A DNA stretch of 11,819 nt from Actinomycetota bacterium (GCA_003563375.1 PWSB01000135.1:1-11819), one strand, 5' to 3'; positions 1 through 8,383 are shown, counted from the first letter of the stretch. Numbers and translations are program-made. Notes: generated from the letters alone by a model not told the origin.

Positions 1-6
1 AATTGG

Positions 7-1392
7 TCACTTTTTTTTATCCCGGGCCCATACAGCTGAGATCAGAGCTGAAGCCAGAGCAAGGCCTGCTGCGGCCAGGAATGCCCCCTGCAAGGCAGAC
101 TCAAAAGCCTCCTGGGCTCCCAATGCCTCCAATAGTAAGTTGTATCTCAATGTAAATATCGAACCGGAAAGTGCTATTCCCATAACCATGCCCAGGTTTC
201 TCATTGTGGAGATCATTGCAGAAGCTGTCCCCCTTCTGTCTGGGTCCGTTGAGCCCATTATGGCACTGTTATTGGGGGTTATAAAAAGGCCGCTTCCCGC
301 CCCAACCACACAAAGGTATAAGATGATAGTCCGGTAAGGTGATGATGAGCCCAAAGTACTCAAAAGAAAAATGCCTGCAGAGGTTATTACCATCCCTGCC
401 CAAGCCAGCCATCTTGTCCCTATCCTGTCAGACAATATACCGCTTAAAGGTGATATTACCATCACTGCAAGGGGAAAGGAGATAATGATCAAACCGGAGA
501 CATAGGGTGAAGACCCAAGCAGGTCCTGAAGGAAGAAAGGCATTATAAGAAGGAATGAATACTGGGCAGTATAGTTAAGGAACAAGGCTGCATTTGAAGC
601 AGAAAAAATCCTTTTGGAAAAAAGGCCAAGGTCCACTATAGGGTTGGCCTTTTTTTTCTGGCGGTAAAAAAATATCCCCATAAGTAGTAATCCCGCAATA
701 AAGGTGACCAATATCCCTATGGAGAAAAATCCAAGCCTCTGGCCCAGGCTGACCGCTAATATAATGGCGGAGATGGAAAAGAAAAAAAGAATCGAGCCCC
801 TTATATCAAACCTTTCCCCATGACTTCCCCTTGTTTGGGGGAGCACCAGGGCTGAATAGGCAAAACCAATGACAGCAAGGGGAATGTTTAAGACAAATAC
901 AGCCCTCCAGCCAAAAAATGTGGTTAAATATCCTCCCAGGACAGGGCCAGCTGCAAGGGCTATATATACTACCGCAGCAATTGCCCCCAGATATCTTCCC
1001 CTTGAACTTACAGGGGAGCTGGTAGTGATTATAGCCGGAGCTACTGCCATAAGCATCGCCGCTCCTGCGCCCTGCAGTGCCCTGGATGCTATTAGGAAAA
1101 GAAGGGAGGGGGAAAGGGCGCACAGAAGAGAGCCTATTATAAATAAAATAAAACCAGAATTGTATACTCTTTTATGGCCCCATATATCTCCAAGCCTGCC
1201 CAGGGAAAGAAGAAGACCGGAGATCACCAGAAGATAGGAGATGAGGACCCATTCTACAAGCCCCAGACCTGTATCAAAATATCTGCTTATGTTGGGTAAT
1301 GCGATCTTTACCATCGCAGAATCAAGGGGAGCTATAAAGCTGCCCAGAGCTATAGCTGAAACTATTTTTAGCCTCTGAGGGATCTTTTTCAT
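7..1392 (-). CDS. MFS transporter, DHA2 (EmrB/QacA-like) drug or metabolite exporter
   Basis: A 461-residue inner-membrane protein with hydrophobic segments along its whole length. Visible motifs: an Asp in the first helix within LDSAMVKIALP (residues 23-33, the DHA2 motif D1 form), motif A GRLGDIWGHKR (65-75), RALQGAGAA (104-112, motif B region), and antiporter motif C GPVLGGYL (149-156). A second motif A-like loop, GILSDRIGTR, lies in the C-terminal half. The length fits 14-helix, proton-driven exporters. The substrate cannot be read from sequence; family members export drugs, dyes or metabolites. The ATG start has only a weak ribosome binding site (ACAAAG just upstream). The gene sits alone: a terminator separates it from nifJ, and no regulator gene is visible in the window. 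Family assignment is secure, substrate unknown. Confidence 0.9.
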   Translation of the reverse strand: MKKIPQRLKIVSAIALGSFIAPLDSAMVKIALPNISRYFDTGLGLVEWVLISYLLVISGLLLSLGRLGDIWGHKRVYNSGFILFIIGSLLCALSPSLLFLIASRALQGAGAAMLMAVAPAIITTSSPVSSRGRYLGAIAAVVYIALAAGPVLGGYLTTFFGWRAVFVLNIPLAVIGFAYSALVLPQTRGSHGERFDIRGSILFFFSISAIILAVSLGQRLGFFSIGILVTFIAGLLLMGIFFYRQKKKANPIVDLGLFSKRIFSASNAALFLNYTAQYSFLLIMPFFLQDLLGSSPYVSGLIIISFPLAVMVISPLSGILSDRIGTRWLAWAGMVITSAGIFLLSTLGSSSPYRTIILYLCVVGAGSGLFITPNNSAIMGSTDPDRRGTASAMISTMRNLGMVMGIALSGSIFTLRYNLLLEALGAQEAFESALQGAFLAAAGLALASALISAVWARDKKK

Positions 1393-1515
1393 CTTTGTCT
1401 ATATTAACAAAATTTGAAAGAAAACCAGTGATACTAAAAGTTGGAAGAGTAAACAACCTCTTATTGCCCAGCAGACTCCTTGACAGCAAATGACTTTTTT
1501 GAATTTATCTGATAA

Positions 1516-1549
1516 AAAACGCAAGAGGAGTAATTTCCCCTTGCGTTTT
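1516..1549 (-). terminator. Factor-independent terminator after nifJ
   Basis: An inverted repeat, AAAACGCAAG pairing with CTTGCGTTTT, with further G/C pairing inside the loop region. Read on the minus strand, the stem ends in a T run (GTTTTTTATC). It begins about 10 bases past the nifJ stop codon. The plus-strand side also ends in TTTTATT, so weak bidirectional activity is possible, but no plus-strand gene lies to its left. Confidence 0.8.
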
Positions 1550-1560
1550 ATTATGGAGAT

Positions 1561-4500
1561 TTAATCTGACCCTGCTAGCTTCCTATAGGTCTCATACTTT
1601 TCCTTGGCATCCTGTTCTGCTTGCTCGAAAAGCTCATCTGCTATCTCCGGGAAGGTCTTGGTAAGTGATGCAAACCTCACCTCTCCCATCAAAAAGTCCC
1701 TCAAAGACTTGCTGGGTTCTTTTGAATCCAATATAAAAGGATTCTTATCTTCTTTTTTAAGCAGGGGGTTGTACCTGAACAGATGCCAGTATCCAGACTC
1801 TACCGCTTCCTTGGTCCTGGACTGAGTATGGGTCATGCCTGACCTTATTCCGTGGTTTACACAGGGCGCATAAGCTATTATAAGGGAGGGGCCCTTATAT
1901 GCTTCAGCTTCCCGTATGGCTTTCAGCGTCTGGTTTTTATTTGCCCCCATTGCAATTTTGGCCACATATACATAACCATATGTGGTAACCATAAGGCCAA
2001 GGTCTTTTTTCTTTACCTTTTTGCCGGAGGCAGCAAATTTTGCCACTGCTCCCAGCTGTGTAGCTTTGGAAGACTGGCCCCCTGTATTAGAGTAGACCTC
2101 TGTATCGAACACGAAGACATTGATGTCTTCTCCGGAAGCAAGCACGTGGTCAAGGCCGCCATAACCTATATCATATGCCCAGCCGTCCCCGCCAAAGACC
2201 CATACGGATTTTCTGATGAAATAATCTTTTAGGTCCAGCAGCTGGTTCCTTAACCTGTCTGCCTCTTTGTTTCGGATCTCTTTTTCAAGAAGTTCCACCA
2301 TCCTTGGATAAAGTTTTTTGGTCTTCTCCCCGTCATTTCTGTTCGCTATCCATTCGGAGAGGACCTCTTCAAGCTGGTCTCCTGCTCCTAGTTCAACAAG
2401 CTCTCTTGCAAGGTCTTCTACCTTGGCCATAATCTGATTATTTCCCAGGGCCATCCCATATCCGTATTCCGCATTATCCTCAAAAAGGGAGTTTGCCCAG
2501 GCAGGCCCCCTTCCTTCATGATTGGTGGTATATGGAGTAGATGGCGCGGAGCCGCCCCATATCGAGGAGCAGCCGGTGGCATTTGATATCATCATCCTGT
2601 CTCCATAAAGCTGGGTTATAAGCCTTGCATAAGAACTTTCGCCGCAACCTCCGCAGGCGCCGCAGAACTCAAATAATGGTTTCTTAAACTGCGAGCCTTT
2701 AAGAGAAGTAGGTTCCATGACATCTTCTTTTGGAGACAGGCTCAATGCATAGTCCCAGTTTTGCTTTTCATGTGCCTGTGTATTTGGAGCCATCATCTTT
2801 AAAGCCTTGTCCTTGGGGGGACAGGTCTCTGCACAGTTTCCGCATCCGGTACAATCCAGAGGGCTGATCTGTATCTTAAATTTGTAATCTTTTAGGCTTT
2901 TACCTTTGGCATCCAGCATCTCAAAGCTTTCAGGGGCATCCTTTGCTTCTTCTTCTGTAAGCAGGAAAGGCCTTATTACTGAATGCGGGCATACATAAGC
3001 GCACTGGTTGCACTGTATGCAGTTTTCTTTTATCCAATGGGGCACTTCCACGGCTATCCCACGTTTTTCATATGCTGCTGTGCCCTGGGGGAAGGTGCCG
3101 TCTTCGGCTCCCACAAACTGGCTTACCGGTATCTCGTCGCCTTCCTGCCTGTTTATGGGGATAAGAACCTCTTTTATAAAGTCCGGTGCATCCTCTTTTT
3201 GGACCTTTTCTTCTTCAGCGTCCTTCCAGGAATCAGGTATATCTACCCTTATAAGGTCTTCTATCCCTCTCTCCACCGCCTGGTAATTCATCTCTACAAT
3301 ATTTTTACCCTTTCTCCCGTATGATTCTTCAATTGCTTTTTTAAGAAGTTTTACAGCTTCATCAAGTTCGATGACTTTTGCAATTTTGAAGAAAGAAGCC
3401 TGCATTATCATATTTATCCTGTTGCCAAGACCGATGTCCCTTGCTATGTCTGTGGCATTTATGATATAGAAATCAATATTATTCTCGGCCATGTACCTTT
3501 TCATATCTGCCGGCAGCTTTTCTTCAAGCTCTTCTTGGCCCCACCGGCAGTTCAATACAAATTTGCCACCGTCCTTTAAGCCTTTTAGCAGGTCATACTG
3601 GCCTACATAAGCCTGGTTGTGGCAGGCAATATAATCAGCCTGCTGTATAAGATAGGTGGATTTTATCTTATTCTTTCCGAACCTCAGATGGGAGATGGTA
3701 AGCCCGCCAGACTTTTTGGAGTCATACTGGAAATACCCCTGGGCATACATGTCTGTATTGTCTCCGATTATCTTAATGGCATTTTTGTTCGCTCCCACTG
3801 TGCCGTCTGAGCCAAAGCCCCAGAACTTGCACATTATGGTCCCTTCAGGCTCGGTCACTATATCTTTTTTTATTTCAAGGGATGTGTTGGTGACATCATC
3901 GACAATCCCTATGGTGAAACCGTTTTTAGGCTCATCTTTTTTAAGGTTGTCAAAAACAGCCTTTATCTGTGAAGGGGTAGTATCCTTTGAGCCAAGCCCG
4001 TACCTACCGCCTACTATAAGCGGCCTTTTGTCCATATCAAAGTACATGGTCTTAATATCCTCATAAAGAGGCTCTCCAAGCGCGCCAGGCTCTTTGGTCC
4101 TGTCCAGTACTGCGAGCCTTTCAACAGATGAAGGCAGCGCCTCCATAAAATGCTTGGCAGAAAAAGGCCTGTAGAGATGCACTTTTAGCAGCCCTACCGC
4201 CTCTCCGTTGCCGTTAAGATAATCAATGGTCTCTTCTATGGTATCGGTAACAGATCCCATAGCCACGATCACATGCTTGGCATTGGGGTCGCCATAATAA
4301 TTAAAAAGGCTGTAATCCCTTCCGGTTACCTTGCTCACCTGCCGCATATAATCCTCCACGATACCGGGGACTCTCTGGTAGAAGGTGTTGGAGGATTCCC
4401 TGGATTGGAAGAATATATCCGGGTTCTGAGCCGTCCCCCTGGTCACAGGATGCATGGGGCTTAGGGCTCTATTCCTAAAATCTTTTATGGCTTCCATATC

Positions 4501-5082
4501 TACCATCTTTTTAAGGTCTTCATAATCCCAGGTCTCTATCTTCTGGACCTCGTGAGAGGTCCTGAACCCGTCAAAGAAGTGGAGGAACGGTATCCTTGAC
4601 TTGATAGCTGAAAGATGAGCTACAGCTCCCAGATCCATTACTTCCTGCACCCCTCCGGAGGCAAGCAGGGCAAAACCTGTCTGTCTTGTAGACATGACAT
4701 CAGAGTGATCACCGAATATGGAAAGGGCATGGGTTGCCACTGCTCTAGCGCTTACATGAAAAACCCCCGGCAGAAGTTCCCCGGATATCTTGTACATATT
4801 GGGTATCATCAATAAAAGACCCTGGGAAGCGGTAAAAGTAGAGGTAAGGGCGCCAGCCTGCAAAGAGCCGTGGACTGATCCGGAGGCACCTCCTTCAGAT
4901 TGAAGTTCAACTACATTTACTTCCTGGCCAAAAATATTTTTTTGGCCGTATGCAGACCATTCATCAATGTTTTCTGCCATCGGCGAGGATGGAGTGATAG
5001 GGTAGATCGCAGCTACCTCGGTAAATGCATAAGCTACATGTGAAGCTGCGGTATTTCCATCCATGGTTTTCATTTTTTTCAT
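1561..5082 (-). CDS. nifJ: Pyruvate:ferredoxin (flavodoxin) oxidoreductase, single-chain
   Basis: Cytosolic TPP/Fe-S enzyme that oxidatively decarboxylates pyruvate with CoA to acetyl-CoA and CO2, reducing ferredoxin or flavodoxin; it can also work in reverse. At 1173 residues it is the usual single-chain size. N-terminal domain: YPITPSSPM (27-35), with Thr30, Glu63 and Arg113 matching substrate and TPP-contact residues of the Desulfovibrio africanus enzyme. Ferredoxin-like domain: two [4Fe-4S] motifs, C688/C691/C694/C698 and C744/C747/C750/C754. C-terminal TPP domain: proximal-cluster cysteines C807, C810, C838 and C1074, and GDGWAYDIG with Asp966. All expected ligands are present, so it should be active. 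The start is the first ATG, with AAGGAG ten bases upstream; a second ATG three codons later is possible. The gene follows the DHOD-like gene by 24 bases, so the two are probably co-transcribed. Confidence 0.98.
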   Translation of the reverse strand: MKKMKTMDGNTAASHVAYAFTEVAAIYPITPSSPMAENIDEWSAYGQKNIFGQEVNVVELQSEGGASGSVHGSLQAGALTSTFTASQGLLLMIPNMYKISGELLPGVFHVSARAVATHALSIFGDHSDVMSTRQTGFALLASGGVQEVMDLGAVAHLSAIKSRIPFLHFFDGFRTSHEVQKIETWDYEDLKKMVDMEAIKDFRNRALSPMHPVTRGTAQNPDIFFQSRESSNTFYQRVPGIVEDYMRQVSKVTGRDYSLFNYYGDPNAKHVIVAMGSVTDTIEETIDYLNGNGEAVGLLKVHLYRPFSAKHFMEALPSSVERLAVLDRTKEPGALGEPLYEDIKTMYFDMDKRPLIVGGRYGLGSKDTTPSQIKAVFDNLKKDEPKNGFTIGIVDDVTNTSLEIKKDIVTEPEGTIMCKFWGFGSDGTVGANKNAIKIIGDNTDMYAQGYFQYDSKKSGGLTISHLRFGKNKIKSTYLIQQADYIACHNQAYVGQYDLLKGLKDGGKFVLNCRWGQEELEEKLPADMKRYMAENNIDFYIINATDIARDIGLGNRINMIMQASFFKIAKVIELDEAVKLLKKAIEESYGRKGKNIVEMNYQAVERGIEDLIRVDIPDSWKDAEEEKVQKEDAPDFIKEVLIPINRQEGDEIPVSQFVGAEDGTFPQGTAAYEKRGIAVEVPHWIKENCIQCNQCAYVCPHSVIRPFLLTEEEAKDAPESFEMLDAKGKSLKDYKFKIQISPLDCTGCGNCAETCPPKDKALKMMAPNTQAHEKQNWDYALSLSPKEDVMEPTSLKGSQFKKPLFEFCGACGGCGESSYARLITQLYGDRMMISNATGCSSIWGGSAPSTPYTTNHEGRGPAWANSLFEDNAEYGYGMALGNNQIMAKVEDLARELVELGAGDQLEEVLSEWIANRNDGEKTKKLYPRMVELLEKEIRNKEADRLRNQLLDLKDYFIRKSVWVFGGDGWAYDIGYGGLDHVLASGEDINVFVFDTEVYSNTGGQSSKATQLGAVAKFAASGKKVKKKDLGLMVTTYGYVYVAKIAMGANKNQTLKAIREAEAYKGPSLIIAYAPCVNHGIRSGMTHTQSRTKEAVESGYWHLFRYNPLLKKEDKNPFILDSKEPSKSLRDFLMGEVRFASLTKTFPEIADELFEQAEQDAKEKYETYRKLAGSD

Positions 5083-5106
5083 AATTCTTCTACTCCTTTT
5101 AGAAAA

Positions 5107-6117
5107 TTATATTGTATAGTCCTTGATAATAGGTTCTTTGCTCAAAAGTATATCCACATACTGGCCACGCTGGTAAGCAAAGGGGCTGGATAAGTTTTTC
5201 CTGGACATCTTTCCCCTAAAATCATCCAGGTTTTTGTATCCTTTTGATTCCATCCAGTCTTCAAGCTCTTTGAGCATGTGGGTTATATGGGTGATCTTAT
5301 TTTTATATATTGCCGTGACACACTGTATAGCGGTGGCTCCTCCCAGTATCATCCTAACCACGTCCTTTCCGGTAAAGATGCCTGTACTGCTGCATATATC
5401 GGCCTCGATGTTCTTATAGAGAAGGCCGGTATACCTTAAAGGCAGCCTGTAGTCACCTTTGCTGCTAAGATAGAAACGGCTTGAGTGCTCTTCTTTTTCT
5501 ATATCGATATCCGGCTGGAACAAACGGTTAAAGATCACCAGGGCATCTATGCCCAGCCCATCCATTTCCTTTATGACGTTAAGCGGGTTGGTGTAGAAAA
5601 AGCTAAGCTTGACGCTTACCGGTATGGACAGGTTTTTTTTGACTTCCTCTATGATCTCATAGTGTGTTTTCTTTATGGATGTCCCTTCCAATTCAATATC
5701 ATAGGGCACGGAATAAAGATTGATCTCCAGTCCATCGACACCTGTTTCTTCGATCTTTTTTGCATAATGTACCCAGACGTCCTGATTTATGCAGTTTAGG
5801 CTTCCGATAAGGGGTATGGATATGGCCTCCCTTATTTTCTCCAATTGGTACAGGTGTTCTTTGGGCCCTGCATGATGGATGTTTGGAAATACATCTATCA
5901 TCTCCCAGTGCCTGTCATCATACTCCTGCGCCCTGTCTACAAGCTGCAATTCTTCCAGCTCTATCTGTTCTTCAAACAGGGAACGGTACACTATGGCCCC
6001 AGCCCCGGCTTCCTGCATCCTCTTAATATTCTCTATGTTAGCCATCAGATTATTTGCCCCTATTATTATAGGGTTTTCCAGCTCTAAGCCCATATAAGTC
6101 GTATTTAATCTGGCCAA
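5107..6117 (-). CDS. Dihydroorotate dehydrogenase-like flavoprotein (PRK07565/cd04739-type)
   Basis: A TIM-barrel FMN protein of 336 residues related to class 1 dihydroorotate dehydrogenase. Seen: N-terminal MGLELENPIIIGAN, the lysine strand VSVKLSFF, and the C-terminal phosphate-binding region STGIFTGKDVVRMILGGATA, which resembles the FMN phosphate site. The DHOD loop normally reads N-x-S-C/S-P-N; here it is EINLYSVPYD, so the usual catalytic base and following Asn are not in place. This matches the DHOD-like subgroup described as keeping the FMN site but lacking catalytic residues, so I would not name it pyrD. The start chosen is TTG at 6117, preceded by AAGGAGG with a 6-base spacer; a longer reading from GTG at 6147 would place that ribosome binding site inside the gene. 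It lies 24 bases upstream of nifJ, an arrangement I recall from other anaerobes, suggesting a redox role linked to pyruvate metabolism (inference). Confidence 0.88.
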   Translation of the reverse strand: MARLNTTYMGLELENPIIIGANNLMANIENIKRMQEAGAGAIVYRSLFEEQIELEELQLVDRAQEYDDRHWEMIDVFPNIHHAGPKEHLYQLEKIREAISIPLIGSLNCINQDVWVHYAKKIEETGVDGLEINLYSVPYDIELEGTSIKKTHYEIIEEVKKNLSIPVSVKLSFFYTNPLNVIKEMDGLGIDALVIFNRLFQPDIDIEKEEHSSRFYLSSKGDYRLPLRYTGLLYKNIEADICSSTGIFTGKDVVRMILGGATAIQCVTAIYKNKITHITHMLKELEDWMESKGYKNLDDFRGKMSRKNLSSPFAYQRGQYVDILLSKEPIIKDYTI

Positions 6118-6123
6118 AACAAA

Positions 6124-6130
6124 CCTCCTT
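6124..6130 (-). promoter_or_regulatory. Ribosome binding site that fixes a TTG start
   Basis: On the minus strand this reads AAGGAGG, a near-perfect anti-16S match, followed by the 6-base spacer TTTGTT and then TTG GCC AGA. It supports a TTG start at 6117 for the DHOD-like gene over the in-frame GTG at 6147, which has no ribosome binding site. Confidence 0.8.
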
Positions 6131-6228
6131 TTTTTTGAAGCAATCACCTATTATTTTAGCACCAAAAAAACCCGGATTGCAGAAGTTAATAATTTGCTGC
6201 TTTTAAGTTTTGGACAAATCATTAAATT

Positions 6229-6597
6229 TTACCATATTTTTCGTTTTACTATAAGGTCAAACCCGGAAGAGATTATGGGTATGCTAAAAAAAATGAGGCC
6301 CTGGCTTAAAAAGTAATTGCTAAAATACCCATGCCCTGAATTAAAAAACCAATCCAATAAAAGGCTTAAGCCCAACCATATCAATCCTATTAGGAGCCCT
6401 TCACCTGCAAAACCGCTTAAAACCTTCTTAAAATATATGACCAGGAAAAATGTTGCGGGTATTAGCATAAAAAGAAACCTTAAGGCCGAAAATAAGCCGG
6501 GGTTGGTGCCGGCCAGCGGTTCTGCAAAAAAGGATGCCCCGAAATAGACTATCCAGACTAAAAAGCCGAAAAATATTATGAGAAAAAATCTTTTCAT
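6229..6597 (-). CDS. Hypothetical four-helix membrane protein
   Basis: I do not recognise this 122-residue protein. It is almost entirely hydrophobic, with about four predicted membrane helices: residues about 4-24 (FFLIIFFGFLVWIVYFGASFF), 35-55, 65-87 (LLIGLIWLGLSLLLDW) and 95-115. It ends in a positively charged tail (VKRKIW), which would favour a cytosolic C-terminus. There are no cysteines and no obvious catalytic motif. The single Asp in the third helix (LLLDW) is the most notable polar membrane residue. The start is probably ATG at 6597; an in-frame TTG sits immediately before it, and neither has a strong ribosome binding site. It lies 111 bases upstream of the DHOD-like gene on the same strand and may or may not share its transcript. 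Size and helix pattern support a real gene; function unknown. Confidence 0.65.
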   Translation of the reverse strand: MKRFFLIIFFGFLVWIVYFGASFFAEPLAGTNPGLFSALRFLFMLIPATFFLVIYFKKVLSGFAGEGLLIGLIWLGLSLLLDWFFNSGHGYFSNYFLSQGLIFFSIPIISSGFDLIVKRKIW

Positions 6598-6654
6598 CAA
6601 TAAGTACTTTGTATTATTTTTATCTATTTAATAACATAAAACCTTTTAAATCAA

Positions 6655-6671
6655 CACCCCCCCTTAGGGTG
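6655..6671 (-). terminator. Possible weak terminator after the chromate-transporter operon
   Basis: The minus strand reads CACCCTAAGGGGGGGTG just past the second CHR gene's stop codon, a short stem (CACCC with GGGTG) around a run of G. Only a loose T-rich stretch (TTGATTTAAAA) follows, so this is a weak call. Confidence 0.3.
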
Positions 6672-6674
6672 AAA

Positions 6675-7247
6675 TCATATCAGGCCGAGGGAATAGAATA
6701 TTACCCCCGCAGCCCCTGAGGCTAAAAGGATAAACATAGGGTTTAGCTTAAAGACCAACAGCGCAACTGCGCTTACCCCGGCAACTATTGCTGCAAAGGG
6801 GTCTATGTGGCCAAAAACAGCTAAAGGCCCTGGGGGCTCTGACCTAAAAAGAGTGTTTCCGGCTACAAAAACCATGGCTGCTATAATTAGAGCCAATATA
6901 ACCGGCTTTATGCCATAGAGGATCCTTTTTACCAGAAGATGCTCCCTGTGCCTGTAGATGAAATGGGAGGTACCCAATATAAGGACCAGGGAGGGCAGCA
7001 CCACTCCAAGGGTAGCTATCAAACCTCCCATTATCCCTGCTGTCCTGTAACCTACCAGGGTCGCTGTGTTTACAGCAATAGGCCCCGGAGTCATCTCCGA
7101 GATGGATATGACCTGTGTAAATTCCTGGGCTGTGAGCCAGCCGTGGATACTAAGCTCGGCTTCTATCAATGGTATCATCCCGTAACCACCACCAAAACTG
7201 AAGAGGCCTATTTTAAGAAAAGATATAAAAAGGTTTAGATAAATCAT
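6675..7247 (-). CDS. Chromate transporter (CHR family), half-size subunit 2
   Basis: A 190-residue membrane protein with one CHR domain. Diagnostic segment: FLKIGLFSFGGGYGMIPLIE (residues 10-29), then SEMTPGPIAVNTATLVGYR and an ATLGVVLPS segment, all typical of ChrA. Full-length ChrA has two such domains; the short-chain type splits them between two adjacent genes thought to act together, and the partner lies directly upstream here. The start is the ATG at 7247, which overlaps the upstream stop codon as ATGA, with an AAGGAAAAGGAA purine-rich ribosome binding site; any earlier start would read through the end of the upstream gene. Family members export chromate or related oxyanions, sometimes sulfate. 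The true substrate here is unknown. Confidence 0.9.
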   Translation of the reverse strand: MIYLNLFISFLKIGLFSFGGGYGMIPLIEAELSIHGWLTAQEFTQVISISEMTPGPIAVNTATLVGYRTAGIMGGLIATLGVVLPSLVLILGTSHFIYRHREHLLVKRILYGIKPVILALIIAAMVFVAGNTLFRSEPPGPLAVFGHIDPFAAIVAGVSAVALLVFKLNPMFILLASGAAGVIFYSLGLI

Positions 7248-7819
7248 TTCCTTTTCCTTTTCAAAAGGTTGACCGCGTAGGTCATCAGGCCGACGGCCAC
7301 CCCCGCTATTATGGCATAGATGGGATGTATATCTGCCCAAAGTATTAACAACAGGGCGCCTATGGCTACCAATATGCTTACCGCGCCTTTTATTGCACTT
7401 TTTCCTACCCTTAGGGCAGCTGCTAACAAAAGGGGTACAACTGCTGCCCCTATGCCCCTTAATGCGGCTAGGACCACGCCGGTTTCCATCACAAATATAA
7501 ACGCTGCCCCTATGAGGGTTAAAATGGTAAAGGAAGGGATAACTACTCCCAGGGTGGCAACCGCAGCACCTGAGAGCCCCCCTACCCTGTAGCCTATGAT
7601 AGTGGAGGAATTTATAGCCACAGCTCCGGGAAATGATTGGGATATGGCCAAGATGTCCGCCATATCATCGGCGCTGATCCACTTTTTTTTATCTACGACC
7701 TCTCTTTCAATCAAAGGGATCATCGCAAAACCGCCTCCAAAAGTAAAGGCCCCGATCCTTAAAAAGATCACAAAAAGCTGAAGTTTTGTCTGGTATGCTC
7801 CTATAGCCAGTCCTTTCAA
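7244..7819 (-). CDS. Chromate transporter (CHR family), half-size subunit 1
   Basis: A 191-residue membrane protein with one CHR domain: FLRIGAFTFGGGFAMIPLIE (19-38), SQSFPGAVAINSSTIIGYR, and the ATLGVVIPSF segment. It resembles its downstream partner closely along the first 100 residues, so the pair looks like an old tandem duplication working as a heterodimer, as known for short-chain CHR pairs. It ends in a basic tail, LKRKRK, which suggests a cytosolic C-terminus. The longest reading starts at TTG (7819), only 18 bases after the thioesterase stop codon, with no clear ribosome binding site; translational coupling to the upstream gene is plausible. No ATG alternative lies near the N-terminus, so the exact start is uncertain. 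Confidence 0.88.
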   Translation of the reverse strand: MKGLAIGAYQTKLQLFVIFLRIGAFTFGGGFAMIPLIEREVVDKKKWISADDMADILAISQSFPGAVAINSSTIIGYRVGGLSGAAVATLGVVIPSFTILTLIGAAFIFVMETGVVLAALRGIGAAVVPLLLAAALRVGKSAIKGAVSILVAIGALLLILWADIHPIYAIIAGVAVGLMTYAVNLLKRKRK

Positions 7820-7837
7820 AAATTGATAATTGGGCCC

Positions 7838-8350
7838 TTAAGGGGCCTCTATCTCCTCAGGGTCTTCTTTTGACCTGGAGATCATCCAGTCATCCGGGGC
7901 TGCGGTAAACTGGCTGGCTATCTTTTCAATAGGCAACTTCAAATATCTTCCCTTGCCTGCTGCAGCGATATTTCCATCAGGTAAAAGTATTTCTCCGCTT
8001 CCCTCAAAAAATCGCCTGTCCTGTTTGGTCAGCCGGGTTATTGCCTTTAACCTTGTGTTAATAGGTATGGGTTTTTTATACTTGATACTGAACTCAAGAG
8101 TGACCCCCCATAGCTGTTGCTTGGTGCCCATGTTTATGTTTCGCCCTATAGCCTCGTCCAGTATGGCAGCGGCTATCCCACCATGAAGCCTGCCTGGATA
8201 ACCCTGATGTAGTTGCCCAGCCTCAAACAGAGCTATAAGTTCTTTCTTATCGGTTTCATAAAAAGAGACCTTCAGCCCAAAACGGTTCTTGAGACCGCAG
8301 ATAAAACACATCTTCGAATTTTCCTGTTTTGCCGTCACCCTGTATTTCAA
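7838..8350 (-). CDS. PaaI-type hotdog-fold acyl-CoA thioesterase
   Basis: A 170-residue protein of the 4HBT/PaaI hotdog superfamily, expected to be a cytosolic multimer that hydrolyses acyl-CoA thioesters. Seen: an N-terminal C-x2-CG-x2-N-x2-GL motif (C15, C18, N22, G25, L26), common in this branch, then the hotdog signature LHGGIAAAILDEA with His56-Gly57-Gly58 and acidic Asp65, and a later strand WGVTLEFSIKYKKPIP. The C-terminal 30 residues, ending in an acidic stretch, are a short extension. The start is TTG, with GGGAG six bases upstream (minus strand GGGAGAGGCAATTG). It is the first gene of an operon with the two CHR transporter genes. The metabolic link to anion transport is unclear and may be incidental. 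Substrate not predictable from sequence. Confidence 0.88.
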   Translation of the reverse strand: MKYRVTAKQENSKMCFICGLKNRFGLKVSFYETDKKELIALFEAGQLHQGYPGRLHGGIAAAILDEAIGRNINMGTKQQLWGVTLEFSIKYKKPIPINTRLKAITRLTKQDRRFFEGSGEILLPDGNIAAAGKGRYLKLPIEKIASQFTAAPDDWMISRSKEDPEEIEAP

Positions 8351-8383
8351 TTGCCTCTCCCTGCAAGGATGTTAATGGATTTA

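Noticed and set aside
1604..4815. Many open plus-strand frames opposite nifJ (up to about 136 codons)
   Set aside because: They lie entirely antisense to a gene with every expected motif, show no family resemblance or ribosome binding sites, and are shadows of its codon use.
6118..6147. A ten-codon longer N-terminus for the DHOD-like protein from GTG
   Set aside because: It would translate through a near-perfect AAGGAGG ribosome binding site placed 6 bases before a TTG, and the extra residues (IASKKRRFV) do not resemble the family.
6153..6181. Promoter for the DHOD-like/nifJ operon (minus-strand TAAAAT)
   Set aside because: The -10 is reasonable and well placed, but the corresponding -35 (TGCAAT) matches poorly, so I did not list it.
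7248..7340. A longer N-terminus for CHR subunit 2
   Set aside because: The extra residues come from reading the end of the upstream gene in another frame; the ATGA overlap start aligns with the family N-terminus.
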